Source of the DNA: JAEUJM01 sp041918615 | Lineage (GTDB): Bacteria > Actinomycetota > Acidimicrobiia > Acidimicrobiales > DATDAH01 | Direction: 5' to 3' | Assembly (NCBI GenBank): GCA_041918615.1 | Contig: JAYRVH010000030.1 | Coordinates: forward strand, 124,001 to 188,000 | Length of the DNA: 64,000 nucleotides | The notes under the pieces: generated by a model | What the model was told of the DNA's origin: nothing | Seen by the model: only the letters and a program-made list of their open reading frames with translations | The model's database searches: none | Shown here: in pieces, positions 7,565-18,600 of the stretch | How the letters are laid out: each line of letters begins with the position of its first letter | Position numbering within the stretch: position 1 is the first letter of the stretch | Program-made: the position numbers and the translations under genes

Positions 7565-8812
7565 CTACTGCCCGTCGGCGCTGTCGAGCGTGGCGGTCAC
7601 GGTGAGCTGATCGCCGCCACGGGTGATCTGGATCTCGACCCGGTCGCCCGGCTGGTGCGCCCTGACGGCCGCCGCGAGGTCGGTGTTGGACTGCACGTCG
7701 TCGTCGCCGACCTGGGTGACCAGGTCGCCTTCCTCGATACCGGCCGCAGCTGCGGGGCTCCCGTCGCTCACGCTGACGATCTGCGCCCCCGAGTCGCCCG
7801 AGGTGGTCGGGCGGCTCTCGACGCCGAGGAAGCCGAACTGGACCGGGAGGCCCTGCTCCAGCTGTCCGGCGGCAGCGATCGCGGTGTCGATCGGTATGGC
7901 GAAGCCGACGCCGACGTTGCCGGTACTGGCGCCGTCGGTGAGGATGGCGTCGTTGATGCCGATGATCCGGCCCTGACGGTCGGCAAGGGCACCACCCGAG
8001 TTCCCCGAGTTGATGGGTGCGTCGGTCTGGATCACGTTCACCACACCGGTGCTCGTGGGGAACGAGCGGTCGACGGCGCTGACGATCCCGGCGGTGACCG
8101 TCTGATCGAGCCCGAACGGGCTGCCGACAGCGACCGCGGTCTGTCCGACCTGGATCGGGACACCCGTCGCGAGCGCGGCCACCTGCAGGTCGGCCCCGGC
8201 CGGGTCGACCTTGACGACGGCCACGTCGACGCCGTCGTCGGCGCCGAGCACCTCGCCGTCGAGCAGGGTGCCGTCGGCGAGACGCACGTTGACCTGCGAG
8301 GCGTCGGCCACCACGTGGGCCGCGGTCAGGATGAGGCCCGACTCGTCGTAGACGAAGCCCGAACCGAGGCCCGACTGGGTCTCGATCTGCACCACCGTGG
8401 GGGCCAGGACGGCGGCCACGTCGGCGATGGGCTCGGTGCCCGTCCCCTCGATCGGGGCGGGGTCGGCGGGCCGCTGCTGGCTCACCTCACCGGTGCTCGG
8501 CACCTGGCTCGGAGACGACGCGTTGTCGTTGCTGCTGACCACCTTGCCGAGCCCGAAGCCCGCACCGATGAGGGCGAGCACGGCGACGAGGCCGAGAAAC
8601 GGCAGCCACGGCTTGCGGCCCGACCCGCCGGGCTTGGCGCGCGGCGCCCCGAAGGGCGGCGGGAGCTGCTGCGCGGGATTGGGCGGCCCGCCGGGCGCCG
8701 TGGGGGGCCCCTGGTAGGGCGGCGACGGCTGATAGGCGTAGGGGGGGGCGGTGGGCGCGGCGCCCGGGTCCAGGGGCGGGGCCGCGGGAGCGGTCGACCA
8801 GGGGTTGGACAT
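7565..8812 (-). CDS. htrA: membrane-anchored HtrA/DegP-like serine protease with PDZ domain (PepD-like)
   Basis: 415 residues. Proline-rich cytoplasmic tail (1-66), one transmembrane helix (about 68-90), Ser/Pro linker, trypsin-like domain with the triad His166 (LTAAHVV), Asp196 (VDVAVV) and Ser272 (NSGNSGGAL), then one PDZ domain (about 320-410). Predicted extracytoplasmic protein quality control. ATG at 8810-8812 follows GGAGGAACGAGGA. Placed behind a response regulator and kinase exactly like mycobacterial mprA-mprB-pepD, so it is likely part of an envelope stress response. Two terminator hairpins follow. Confidence 0.93.
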   Translation of the reverse strand: MSNPWSTAPAAPPLDPGAAPTAPPYAYQPSPPYQGPPTAPGGPPNPAQQLPPPFGAPRAKPGGSGRKPWLPFLGLVAVLALIGAGFGLGKVVSSNDNASSPSQVPSTGEVSQQRPADPAPIEGTGTEPIADVAAVLAPTVVQIETQSGLGSGFVYDESGLILTAAHVVADASQVNVRLADGTLLDGEVLGADDGVDVAVVKVDPAGADLQVAALATGVPIQVGQTAVAVGSPFGLDQTVTAGIVSAVDRSFPTSTGVVNVIQTDAPINSGNSGGALADRQGRIIGINDAILTDGASTGNVGVGFAIPIDTAIAAAGQLEQGLPVQFGFLGVESRPTTSGDSGAQIVSVSDGSPAAAAGIEEGDLVTQVGDDDVQSNTDLAAAVRAHQPGDRVEIQITRGGDQLTVTATLDSADGQ

Positions 8813-8862
8813 GTTTCCTCGTTCCTCCGTGGGGCTGATGAGACCAGGATGGCGGACCGCCG

Positions 8863-8877
8863 GTAAAGGCGGCGTAA
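8863..8877 (-). promoter_or_regulatory. candidate OmpR-family operator upstream of htrA
   Basis: On the minus strand TTAC occurs twice (8877-8874 and 8866-8863) with an exact 11-bp period (TTAC-N7-TTAC), the spacing used by winged-helix OmpR/PhoB regulators. It lies 51-65 bp upstream of the htrA start, in the 104-base gap after the kinase gene. The regulator encoded at 10113-10811 is the obvious candidate; this is inference. Confidence 0.4.
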
Positions 8878-8916
8878 GAGGGCCAGACCGGCGAGAGAGG
8901 CGCTCCCCTCGTCCGA

Positions 8917-10113
8917 TCACGCCTGTTTGGTGCCGGAGGCCGACACCTGCGGCTCGGCGTGCCCAGGCGCCTCGGGCAGCCAGATCGAGAAGGTGGAGCC
9001 GGAGCCCTCTTCGGACGCCAGGCGCACCTCGCCGTTGTGCCCCTCGGCCACCTGCCGGACGATGGTGAGGCCGAGACCGCTCCCCCGCTCACCGTCCTCA
9101 CCGTCGCCTGCCTTGCGCCAGAACCGCTGGAACACCAGGTCCCGGTCGTCGTCCGCGATGCCGGGCCCCTGGTCCTCGACCGCCATCCAGATCCAGCCGC
9201 TGTCCTGGCCACCGGCGACCCGCACGGTGGAGTGCCCGGGAGCGAGGCGCACGGCGTTGCCAACCAGGTTGCCGAGGGCCTGGCGGAGGGCGACGCGGTC
9301 GCCCACCACCCACAGGCCGGGCGGCGCCACAGATTCGATCGACACGCCACGCGCCTCGGCCGGCGCGGTGAACTCGGCGGCCACCTCGGCCACCACGTCG
9401 GCCAGATCGACCGGCTCGGTGGCGAAGGTCGGCGCCCCGTGGCGGGCGAACTGCAAGAGGTCGTCGACCAGGTGGGCGAGACGGTCGACCGTGCGGCCGA
9501 CCACCGTGCCCGCTTGGCGCAGGTCGTCGACCGAGGCATCGGGGTCGCCGAGCGCGATGTCGAGGTTGGTGCGCATCACCGCGAGCGGGTTGCGGAGCTC
9601 GTGCGAGGTGTCCTGGATGAAGCGGCGCTGGGCCTCGAAGGCACGGTCGAGACGGCTCAACATCGCGTCGAAGGTGTCGGCCAGCTTCTTCAGCTCGTCG
9701 TCAGGGCCTTCGAGGTCGATGCGGCGGGACAGGTCGGTCGCCTGGATCTCACGGGCGACGTCGGTGATGTGCCCGATCGGGCGCAGGACCCGTCCGGCGA
9801 CGAACCAGCCGACGCCGAGGCTCGCGAGGAACAGCAACCCCAGCGCCTCGAAGGAGTACTCGCGGAGCTTCTCGAGGGCCCGCTCGTTCACCTGTTGCTC
9901 CACGGTCTGTATCTCCTCGCGGACCCGAGCCTCCTGGCGGATCACCCGGCCGTCCGGCGCCACCATCAACCGGGTGACGTTGATCGTGCCCGAGATGGGC
10001 TCCTCGTCGAGGGTGCGGGACACCGCCGCGTACACCCCCGCCACCACGAGCGCGGCGAGCCCGAAGAGCAGCACCGAGTAGAGCAACGTGAGCCGGACGC
10101 GGATCGAACCCAT
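8917..10113 (-). CDS. sensor histidine kinase (MprB-like)
   Basis: 398 residues. TM1 (about 8-30), an extracytoplasmic sensor of about 55 residues, TM2 (about 90-108), HAMP (110-160), dimerisation/phosphoacceptor box with His171 in 'TSHELRNPLAV', then the ATPase domain with N box 'NLVGNAVR', G1 'DQGPGI' and G2 'GSGLGL'. Its ATG overlaps the regulator stop (TGATG), so the pair is translationally coupled. The partner gene htrA follows, pointing to an envelope-stress role. Signal unknown. Confidence 0.95.
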   Translation of the reverse strand: MGSIRVRLTLLYSVLLFGLAALVVAGVYAAVSRTLDEEPISGTINVTRLMVAPDGRVIRQEARVREEIQTVEQQVNERALEKLREYSFEALGLLFLASLGVGWFVAGRVLRPIGHITDVAREIQATDLSRRIDLEGPDDELKKLADTFDAMLSRLDRAFEAQRRFIQDTSHELRNPLAVMRTNLDIALGDPDASVDDLRQAGTVVGRTVDRLAHLVDDLLQFARHGAPTFATEPVDLADVVAEVAAEFTAPAEARGVSIESVAPPGLWVVGDRVALRQALGNLVGNAVRLAPGHSTVRVAGGQDSGWIWMAVEDQGPGIADDDRDLVFQRFWRKAGDGEDGERGSGLGLTIVRQVAEGHNGEVRLASEEGSGSTFSIWLPEAPGHAEPQVSASGTKQA

Positions 10114-10811
10114 CAGCCCGACCCCTGGTCAGCAGCATCGAGCAGTCGGTAGCCGCGCCCGATGACGGTCTCGATCGGTGATGCCTCGCCCGACCGCTCG
10201 AGCTTCCTGCGCAGTGTGCCCACCGTGACCCGCACGGTGTTGGTGAACGGGTCGGCGTGCTCGTCCCAGACGTGCTCGAGCAGGTCCTCCTGGGACAGCA
10301 CCTCGCCGGCGCGCGTCATGAAGTAGCGGAGCAGGGCGAACTCCTTGGCGGTGAGGTCGAGGAGCGTGCCCCCCCGCCGAGCCTCGTGACGGGCGTCGTC
10401 GAGGTCGAGGTCGCCGACGGTCAGCAACGAGCCGGTGCGGGCCCCCTCCCGCCGGAGCAACGAGCGCACCCTGGCGCGCAGCTCGTCGAAGGCGAAGGGC
10501 TTCACCAGGTAGTCGTCGGCCCCCTCGTCGAGACCGGCGACGCGGTCGGCCAGGCTGTCGCGCGCCGTCAACATCAGCACACGAGGTGTCTCGTCGGGGC
10601 CTTCGGGACCCCGGATCCAACGGCACACGTCGAGTCCGTCGAGATCGGGCATCGTCAGGTCGAGGCACACCAGGTCGTACGCGTTGACCCGGAGCTTGTC
10701 GACGGCCTCGTCGCCACCGAAGGCCACGTCGACGGCGTACCCGTCACGGCGCAGGCCACGGGCGATCGCCTCAGCCAGATCGACCTCGTCGTCAACCACC
10801 AGCACGCGCAT
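10113..10811 (-). CDS. OmpR-family response regulator (MprA-like)
   Basis: 232 residues. Receiver domain with acidic pocket 'VVDDE', phosphoacceptor Asp51 ('CLDLTMPDLDG'), Thr in 'LTARD' and Lys in 'DYLVKPF'; C-terminal winged helix with 'LLRYFMTRAGEVLSQEDLLE' and 'TVRVTVGTLRRKLE'. A TACCGT box (10825-10820) lies 8 bases before the ATG with no ribosome site, so the operon probably starts as a near-leaderless transcript. Divergent from mtnA across a 119-base gap. Confidence 0.97.
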   Translation of the reverse strand: MRVLVVDDEVDLAEAIARGLRRDGYAVDVAFGGDEAVDKLRVNAYDLVCLDLTMPDLDGLDVCRWIRGPEGPDETPRVLMLTARDSLADRVAGLDEGADDYLVKPFAFDELRARVRSLLRREGARTGSLLTVGDLDLDDARHEARRGGTLLDLTAKEFALLRYFMTRAGEVLSQEDLLEHVWDEHADPFTNTVRVTVGTLRRKLERSGEASPIETVIGRGYRLLDAADQGSG

Positions 10812-10930
10812 CGGGGTCGACGGTACTGCCGTGGCTGCAAAGCTGAGCGAAGGCCTGCCCGACGGCAGGGGACGCCGCCGCTCGCCGCCGGCACCCGATT
10901 CCGCCAGAACCGAGGGAGTAGACAGACGAG

Positions 10931-11926
<996 letters not shown>

Positions 11927-11987
11927 CGGTGCGCCGGAAGCGACAGCCCTTAGGGTGACCCGGGTCCGATCAGACCAGGAGCACCCG

Positions 11988-13127
11988 ATGGACCCGACGC
12001 CCGAAGAAGCCACCCCTCCCGATGGCGCGGTCGACGCGCCCGGCCCCACGACCGCCGAGACGGCCCGCCTGCTAGAGACCGCGCTGTTCGAGGTCAAGAA
12101 GGTGATCGTCGGCCAGGACCGCACCATCGAGCGGCTGATGGTGTGCCTGCTCGCCCGGGGCCACTGCCTGCTCGAAGGCGTGCCCGGCCTGGCCAAGACG
12201 CTGGCCGTGGAGACGTTGGCCATCGTGTCGGGCGGCACCTTCACCCGCCTGCAGTTCACCCCCGACCTCCTGCCCGCCGACATCATCGGCACCCGCATCT
12301 ACCGGGCGTCGAGCGAGCAGTTCGATGTGGAGCTCGGCCCGGTGTTCGCGAACTTCGTGCTCGCCGACGAGATCAACCGGGCGCCGGCCAAGGTGCAGTC
12401 CGCGCTCCTCGAGGTGATGGCCGAGCACCAGGTGTCGATCGGCGGCCGGACGTTCCCCGCGCCCGACCCCTTCCTCGTGCTCGCCACCCAGAACCCCATC
12501 GAGTCCGAGGGCGTCTACCCGCTGCCGGAAGCCCAGCGCGACCGGTTCCTGATGAAGGTGCTCCTCGGCTACCCCACCGCGGCCGAAGAGGTCGAGATCG
12601 TCTACCGCATGGGCGTCAAGCCGCCGACCGCCGACCGGGTGCTCACCGCCGAGCAGGTGAAGGACCTCCAGGACGCCGCCGACGCGGTCTACGTCGACCG
12701 GGCCGTGGTCGACTACGCCGTCAGCCTGGTGCTCGCCACGCGCGACCCCTCGATGCACGGCCTGGCCGACATCAGCGAGCTCATCGCCTACGGCGCCAGC
12801 CCGCGCGCCAGCCTCGGCCTGCTCGCCGCGGCACGCGCCCTTGCCCTGCTGCGAGGCCGCTCCTACGCGCTCCCCCAGGACGTCTTCGACGTCGCCCCGG
12901 ACGTCCTGCGCCATCGCCTGGTGCTCTCGTACGAGGCACTGGCCCAGTCGATCGGCGCGGAGCACGTGCTCGCGCGGATCCTCTCCACGGTGCCGGCGCC
13001 CCGAATCGCCCCGTCGCAGGACGCTGCGGGCGACGCGTACCGGCCGCACCCCCACGCGCACACCCACACCGACCCCCACCAGTCGCCCACGGTCACCGCT
13101 GACCTCGCGGTCGAGCGGACGGCTTGA
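11988..13127 (+). CDS. moxR: MoxR-family AAA+ ATPase
   Basis: 379 residues from the ATG after CAGGAG (a GTG at 11955 would add 11 residues). Walker A GVPGLAKT, 'FTPDLLPADIIG', Walker B 'VLADEINRAP', sensor 'ATQNPIESEGVYPLPEAQRDRF'. The C-terminal tail (about 345-365) is histidine-rich with alternating His residues, which is not usual for the family and could bind metal. With the DUF58 and VWA genes behind it this is the classic MoxR-DUF58-VWA chaperone module; client unknown. A TAGGGT box at 11951-11956 may be its promoter. Confidence 0.95.
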   Translation: MDPTPEEATPPDGAVDAPGPTTAETARLLETALFEVKKVIVGQDRTIERLMVCLLARGHCLLEGVPGLAKTLAVETLAIVSGGTFTRLQFTPDLLPADIIGTRIYRASSEQFDVELGPVFANFVLADEINRAPAKVQSALLEVMAEHQVSIGGRTFPAPDPFLVLATQNPIESEGVYPLPEAQRDRFLMKVLLGYPTAAEEVEIVYRMGVKPPTADRVLTAEQVKDLQDAADAVYVDRAVVDYAVSLVLATRDPSMHGLADISELIAYGASPRASLGLLAAARALALLRGRSYALPQDVFDVAPDVLRHRLVLSYEALAQSIGAEHVLARILSTVPAPRIAPSQDAAGDAYRPHPHAHTHTDPHQSPTVTADLAVERTA

Positions 13128-13140
13128 CCGGGCCCTGGCC

Positions 13141-14058
13141 GTGAACACGCCCCCCGCCATCGGCGGCGCGCCCGAACAGGTGCTGCGACGCCTCGAGATC
13201 GACATCACCCACCGCCTCGACGGCATGCTCCAGGGCGACTACCGGGGCCTCGTCCCCGGTCACGGCAGCGAGCCCGGTGACACACGCGCCTATCAGCCGG
13301 GCGACGACGTTCGCCGCATCGACTGGAACGTGACCGCCCGCACCCGGACGCCCCATGTGCGTGAGTCCATCGCCGACCGCGAGCTGGAGACCTGGGTGGT
13401 GATCGACCGCTCGCCGAGCCTCGACTTCGGCACGGCGAACTGCGAGAAGCGCGATCTCGCCGTGGCCGCGGTGGCGGCCATCGGGTTCCTCACCGCCCGC
13501 ACCGGGAACCGACTGGGCGTGCTCGCCGCCGGGGGCACCGGAGTCGACACGCTGCCGGCGCGGTCCGGACGCGCCCACCTCCTCGGCGTCCTCCACCGCC
13601 TGGTGTCCGCCCCCACCGGTGACGGCACGGGCACCGCCGACCTCGCCCGCACGATGCGACGGGCGTCGGGCCTCGCCCGACGACGCGGGCTCGTGGTCGT
13701 CGTGTCCGACTTCCTGGCCCCGACCGGGTGGGAGCACCCACTACGACTGCTCGCCGCCCGCCACGAGGTGCTGGCGGTCGAGGTGATCGACCCGCGCGAG
13801 CTGGAGTTGCCGGACATCGGCGTGCTCGACCTCATCGACCCCGAGACGGGCGAACGGCGGGAAGTGCGGACGAGCGCGAAGCTGCGCACCCGTTACGCCG
13901 ATGCCGCGCGTGAGCAACGCGACGCCATCGCCCGCTCGATCCGTGGCGCGGGGGCAGACCACCTGGTGCTGCGTACCGACCGCGACTGGCTCCTCGACCT
14001 CGTGCGCTTCGTGACGCTGCGCCGCCAGCGCGTCGAGACCCTTCCGAGGCCGCGGTGA
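13141..14058 (+). CDS. DUF58-domain protein of the MoxR/VWA module
   Basis: 305 residues from GTG at 13141, 13 bases after the moxR stop. The DUF58 core motif 'YQPGDDVRRIDWNVTART' and the following VWA-like segment 'WVVIDRSPSLDFG' are clear. 'VVVVSDF' forms the second acidic strand. Predicted soluble partner of MoxR; members of this family bridge the ATPase to the membrane VWA protein. Function inferred from context only. Confidence 0.92.
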   Translation: MNTPPAIGGAPEQVLRRLEIDITHRLDGMLQGDYRGLVPGHGSEPGDTRAYQPGDDVRRIDWNVTARTRTPHVRESIADRELETWVVIDRSPSLDFGTANCEKRDLAVAAVAAIGFLTARTGNRLGVLAAGGTGVDTLPARSGRAHLLGVLHRLVSAPTGDGTGTADLARTMRRASGLARRRGLVVVVSDFLAPTGWEHPLRLLAARHEVLAVEVIDPRELELPDIGVLDLIDPETGERREVRTSAKLRTRYADAAREQRDAIARSIRGAGADHLVLRTDRDWLLDLVRFVTLRRQRVETLPRPR

Positions 14059-14074
14059 CGGCGGTCGCGACGAC

Positions 14075-15037
14075 GTGAGTGTGCTCCGGCCCGAGTGGCT
14101 GCTCGTCCTGCTGGCCCCGCTCGCCCTGCTCGTGGTCTACGCCGTGCTGCAGCACCGCCGGCCCGACTACGCGGTGCGGTTCACCAACCTCGAGCTCCTC
14201 GACAAGGTGGCCCCCAAGCGCCCGGGCTGGCGGCGGCACGCCACCGCCGGCGTGTTCCTGCTCGCCCTGACCACACTGGTGATCGCGGCAGCCCGGCCGA
14301 CGCGCGACGTGAAGGTGCCGGTCGAGCGGGCCACGGTGATCGTTGCCATCGACACCTCGCTCTCCATGGAGGCGGTCGACGTGGCGCCTTCACGGCTCGA
14401 GGCCGCCCAGGCGGCGGCCAACCGGTTCGTCGAGCTCCTACCACCCACGATCAACCTCGGGCTCGTCACCTTCAACGGGAACGCCCAGGTCCGCGTCCCC
14501 CCCACCACCGATCGGGCCGCCGTCGGCCGAGCGATCGATCGCCTCGAGCTCGGCGAGCGCACCGCCACGGGCGAGGCCATCTTCACGAGCCTCGACGCCA
14601 TCGCGGATGTGCCCGCCAACGGCGCCGACGAGCCTGCCCCGGCGCGCATCGTCTTGATGTCCGACGGCACCCGGACGGTGGGCCGGTCCGAAGCCGACGC
14701 GTCGAACGCCGCCGTCGACGCCGGCGTCGCGGTCTCGACGATCGCCTTCGGCACGTCCACGGGCACCATCGAGTTCACCGACGCCACCACCCCGCCCACG
14801 ATCGTGCCCGTGCCCGTGGACGAGCAGTCGCTGCGGGCCATCGCCGAGACCACCAACGGCTCGTTCTTCACCGCCGCCTCGGAGCAGGAGTTGAGCCGGG
14901 TCTTCGACGACATCGGCTCCTCGGTGGGCTTCGAGAACAAGGCCCGCGAGATCACACCCTGGTTCGTCGGCCTGGCGCTGGCCCTGTTCCTGGGCGCCGC
15001 CACGCTGTCACTGCTGTGGTTCGCCCGCCTGCCCTGA
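14075..15037 (+). CDS. membrane-bound VWA-domain protein (BatA-like)
   Basis: 320 residues. TM helices at about 9-26, 58-74 and 297-315 flank a von Willebrand A domain with an intact MIDAS: DTSLS (Asp93, Ser95, Ser97), Thr in 'TATGEA' and Asp in 'LMSDGTR'. Starts at GTG 14075 (or GTG 14081). Third gene of the MoxR module; likely a metal-dependent adhesion or assembly factor exposed at the outer face. Converges with the cytochrome-b-like gene. Confidence 0.92.
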   Translation: MSVLRPEWLLVLLAPLALLVVYAVLQHRRPDYAVRFTNLELLDKVAPKRPGWRRHATAGVFLLALTTLVIAAARPTRDVKVPVERATVIVAIDTSLSMEAVDVAPSRLEAAQAAANRFVELLPPTINLGLVTFNGNAQVRVPPTTDRAAVGRAIDRLELGERTATGEAIFTSLDAIADVPANGADEPAPARIVLMSDGTRTVGRSEADASNAAVDAGVAVSTIAFGTSTGTIEFTDATTPPTIVPVPVDEQSLRAIAETTNGSFFTAASEQELSRVFDDIGSSVGFENKAREITPWFVGLALALFLGAATLSLLWFARLP

Positions 15038-15099
15038 ACAACAGGCCCACCTCGTAGGGCTTCGTCGTCCCCGCCGCAACCGTTCCGAGGAGACAGGGG

Positions 15100-15606
15100 T
15101 CATCGCGTCGGCCTCGGGGGGTTCGGGTTCGGAGGGTTCTTCGGCCGGCGGCGCGCCGCTGTGCGGGCGATGAGGGCCACCAGGCCAACCGTCGCCGCGG
15201 CGAGCCCCACATGGGCGAGCACGTAGCGCTGGAAGACCGCCCGGCTGATCGGATCGCCCCCGAAGTCCACGGTGGCGATCCGCGGGTCGAAGGCCACGCC
15301 CATCCCCTGGAGGTTCGGCGGCACCACGACCGTGGGAAGCTGGAACCCCTCCCAGGGCAGCAGGAAGCCCGTGAATGCCGCCGCCGCCACCGCGGCGACC
15401 AGGGCCGACGGCACGACCCACCGGATCCAGGCGGCCCAACGGCTCGCACCCCAGCGTGACCCCACCATCGTCGCCACCAACAGCCACGAGCCAGGCAGCA
15501 GCAGGGCCGACGCGCCGCGGTGCACCGCCCGCAGGAGCGCGGGACCACCGGGGTCTGGGCGGTAGGCCCAGACCAGGGCGAGGCCGCTGGCCGCCAGCAC
15601 GGCCAC
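15100..15606 (-). CDS. truncated cytochrome b (N-terminal domain)-like membrane protein
   Basis: 168 residues from GTG at 15606. Four hydrophobic segments. 'RAVHRGAS' (His29) and 'TGFLLPWEG' (79-87) match helix B and the PW loop of cytochrome b/b6, and 'VLAHVG' (His132) matches helix D. Each helix keeps one of the two expected haem ligands (the partner 14 residues after His29 is missing), so at most one haem could bind. The frame is open for 84 bases upstream but offers no ATG/GTG/TTG, so the real N-terminus is uncertain. Lies 55 bases after smc. No Rieske or cytochrome c gene is near. Confidence 0.6.
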   Translation of the reverse strand: MAVLAASGLALVWAYRPDPGGPALLRAVHRGASALLLPGSWLLVATMVGSRWGASRWAAWIRWVVPSALVAAVAAAAFTGFLLPWEGFQLPTVVVPPNLQGMGVAFDPRIATVDFGGDPISRAVFQRYVLAHVGLAAATVGLVALIARTAARRRPKNPPNPNPPRPTR

Positions 15607-15661
15607 GAGCAGGAGCGTGACCGCGAGGGCGGCCCGGAAGACCTGGACCTCGCGCCGTCGC

Positions 15662-18600
15662 TCAGACGCCGGAGCTGACCTTCTGGGAGATCACCTTCGA
15701 AGAGCCACCCGGCTGCATGGTGACGCCGTAGAGCACATCGCCGGCCTCCATGGTGCGCTTCTGGTGGCTCACCACGATCAGTTGCGCCTCCTGGCGGAAC
15801 TCGTGGAGAAGATCGAGGAAGCGGTGCAGGTTCATGTCGTCGAGGGCGGCCTCGACCTCGTCCAGCACGTAGAACGGTGACGGTCGGCTCCGGAAGACGG
15901 CGAAGAGGAAGGCGAGCGCCGTCAGCGACCGCTCGCCCCCCGAGAGCAGCGAGAGCTTCTTCACGTTCTTGCCCGATGGCCGCGCCTCGACCTCGATGCC
16001 GGTGTCGAGCAGGTTCTCGGGGTCGGTGAGCCGCAGGCGACCCCGCCCCCCGGGGAACAGCGTCTCGAACAGCGACTCGAAGTTGGCCGACACGTCCGCG
16101 AAGGCCGAGGCGAAGACGCTCATGATCTCACCGTCGATGGCCCGAATCACCTTGCCGAGGTCGCGGCGGCTGGCCTTCACGTCGTCGAGCTGCGCCTGGA
16201 GGAACTCGTGGCGCTCCTGGAGGGCCTCGTACTCCTCGAGCGCCAACGGGTTGATGGGCCCCATGAGGCGGAGATCGCGGTCGAGGTCGCGGGCCCGAGC
16301 GGCCGGGGTGGACCCGTCGGGAAGCTCGGGGCACACCGCCTGGAGGGCGCGCTCCGGGTCGCAGTCGAGGTCACGCCGAAGGGTCTCGACCTGGGTCTCG
16401 AGGCGCAGGCGGGTCTCGGCGTCTTCGATCTCGGACCGCTGGAGCAGTTCTCGAGCCTCTTGCAGCCGCCGCTCGGCATCGACCCGCTGGGTCCGCAGGG
16501 TGTCGAGGCGGTGCGAGACGGCACGGGCGGCCTCGGACTGGCGACGGCGCCGCTCGCGTAGCTCGGTCAGGCCCACCTCGAGCACCTCGGACCGTGCCGC
16601 CACGAACGCGGCCAATCGGTCGAGGGCGGTCTGGCGCAGGTCGAGCTCGTGGCGCCGGGCTTCGGCGGCGCCCCGCTCGCCGGCATCACGATCAAGCCGC
16701 TCGTCGAGCTCGGCCAGCCGCCGACGGAGGAACTGCCGGCGCTCGTCGAGGCCGGCGGCGCGCACCTCGAGGTCGGTGCGCAAGGCACCCACCGCCGCAG
16801 AGCGCTCCTCGAGGCTGCCCCGGGCGTCGGCGATGGCACGGCCTCGCGCCGCGTGGTCGGCATCGACCGCTTCGAGGCCAGGGAGCGTGGCCTCGAGGTC
16901 GGCGACCCGACTCTGGTCGCGCGCCACCCGCGCCGACAGCTCCTCGAGATGGCCCTGCAGCGCCTGGATCTCGGCCTTGGCATCGGCCAGATCGGCTTCC
17001 ACCCGGGCACGGGTCTCGACCGCGCTGTCCAACAGAGAACTGTTCTCGTGGGCCGCGCGTCGGGCGGCCTCGGCCCGCCGGCGGGCTTCGTCGAGCGCCT
17101 CGCGGGCAGCCGTGGCCCAGGCGGCCGCTTCATCCGCCACCGCGGCGGAGCGGGTCGCCCGCTCATCGGCTTCCTCCAGGGCGGCCCCGGTGGCACCGGT
17201 CTGCGCAGCGCCGACACGCCAGCCCGTCGGCGCGAAGCGGTCTCCCTGGCGGGTGACCACCACTGCCTCGGGATGGGCGATGGCGATGTCGACCGCCCCA
17301 GGCCAACCGTCGACCGCAACGGCACCGCCGACCAGCGCGTCCAGCAGACCCCCCACATCGGGGCGCAGCGGGCGCACGTGCGCGCGCACCGGTTCACCGA
17401 GCGGCGGTGGCGGCATGGCCTGGCGGCTCTCGAGCAGCGGGAGGACCGCGCCCGACAGCTCGCCGGTGTGCAGCGAGTCGAGCGCCCGCCGCCCGGCGCC
17501 GGCGTCGCCGACGACCACCGCGGTGACCGCATCACCCGCGGCCGCCTCGAATGCGGCCTGCCAGCCCTCGTCCACGTCGACCAGGTCGAGCAGGGTCCCG
17601 AGCACGCCGCCCACGCCGGACAGGCGCTCGGCCCCGGCACGCGCCCTGGCCTCGTCGAGGGCCAAGGCCAGGGCGTCCGCCCGCGCCCTCCAGGCGTGCT
17701 GGTCGGACTCGGCCGAGCGGCGCTGGTCCTCGGCGGCCGCCAGCGCCGTCTCCGCCTCGACGAGCGCGGCGGCGGCATCGTCATGCCCGAGTTCGAGCGA
17801 AGCCGCAGCGGCAGTCGCCCCGTCGACGTTGCTGACGAAGCGGGACAGATCCTCGGCCAGCCGTGCGGCACGCTGTTCGAGGCTCTCGAGACGTCGGCCG
17901 GTTCGCTCGGCTTCGGCCGTGTCACGCTCGAGGCCGCCTCTGCGGGCCGCGAGCTCACCCCTGGCCTCGGCCGCCTCACCCCCACCCGAGGTGGTCATCG
18001 CGTGACCCCACTGCTGCTCGAACGATGTCCGTGCCTCGGCCAGCTCACGTTCGACGGCCGAGAGGTCGGTCCAGTCGGGCATGAGACCCGCGGCCTCGGC
18101 CTCCACCTCGGTGAGCTCGTCGCGCAGGCGGGCGGCGTCGGCCTCGAGGCTGAAGATGACCGCTTGGTCGACGAACGCCATCCGGTCACGGTCGACCCCC
18201 CGACGGCGCTCGGTGAGCACGGCGGTCTGGCCACGGGCCCGTTCGCGCAGCGACTCGAAGCGGGCAAGGGCGTCGCCCAGGTCGTCCCCGCCGGCCGCCG
18301 AGAGCTGGGCCTCGGCCGCCAGCACCTCCGTGTCGAGCTCGACCAGCGCGGCCTGGACCGCCTTGGTCTGCTGCTCGAGGTCGCCGCGACGCGCGTCGCC
18401 GGTGGTCAGCCGGTTCCGAAGCGTGGAGAGCTCTCGGCCCGCCAGGAAGATCCGGATGGCGGCGAGCTCGGAGACCACCGCGCCGTGCCGGCGGGCGGCG
18501 TCGGCCTGGCGCTCGAGCGGCCGGAGCTGACGCCTGACCTCACGGAGCAGGTCCGCCAGCCGGGTGAGGTTGCCCTCTGTCGCGGCGAGTCGGCGCTCTG

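Noticed and set aside
4770..8866. long open frames on the plus strand opposite ffh, ftsY and htrA
   Set aside because: Typical antisense shadows of GC-rich codon usage; the minus-strand products are fully recognisable conserved proteins.
10812..10930. SAM or SAH riboswitch before mtnA
   Set aside because: No recognisable SAM-I/IV or SAH core; the gap is short and GC-rich with an ordinary divergent-promoter look.
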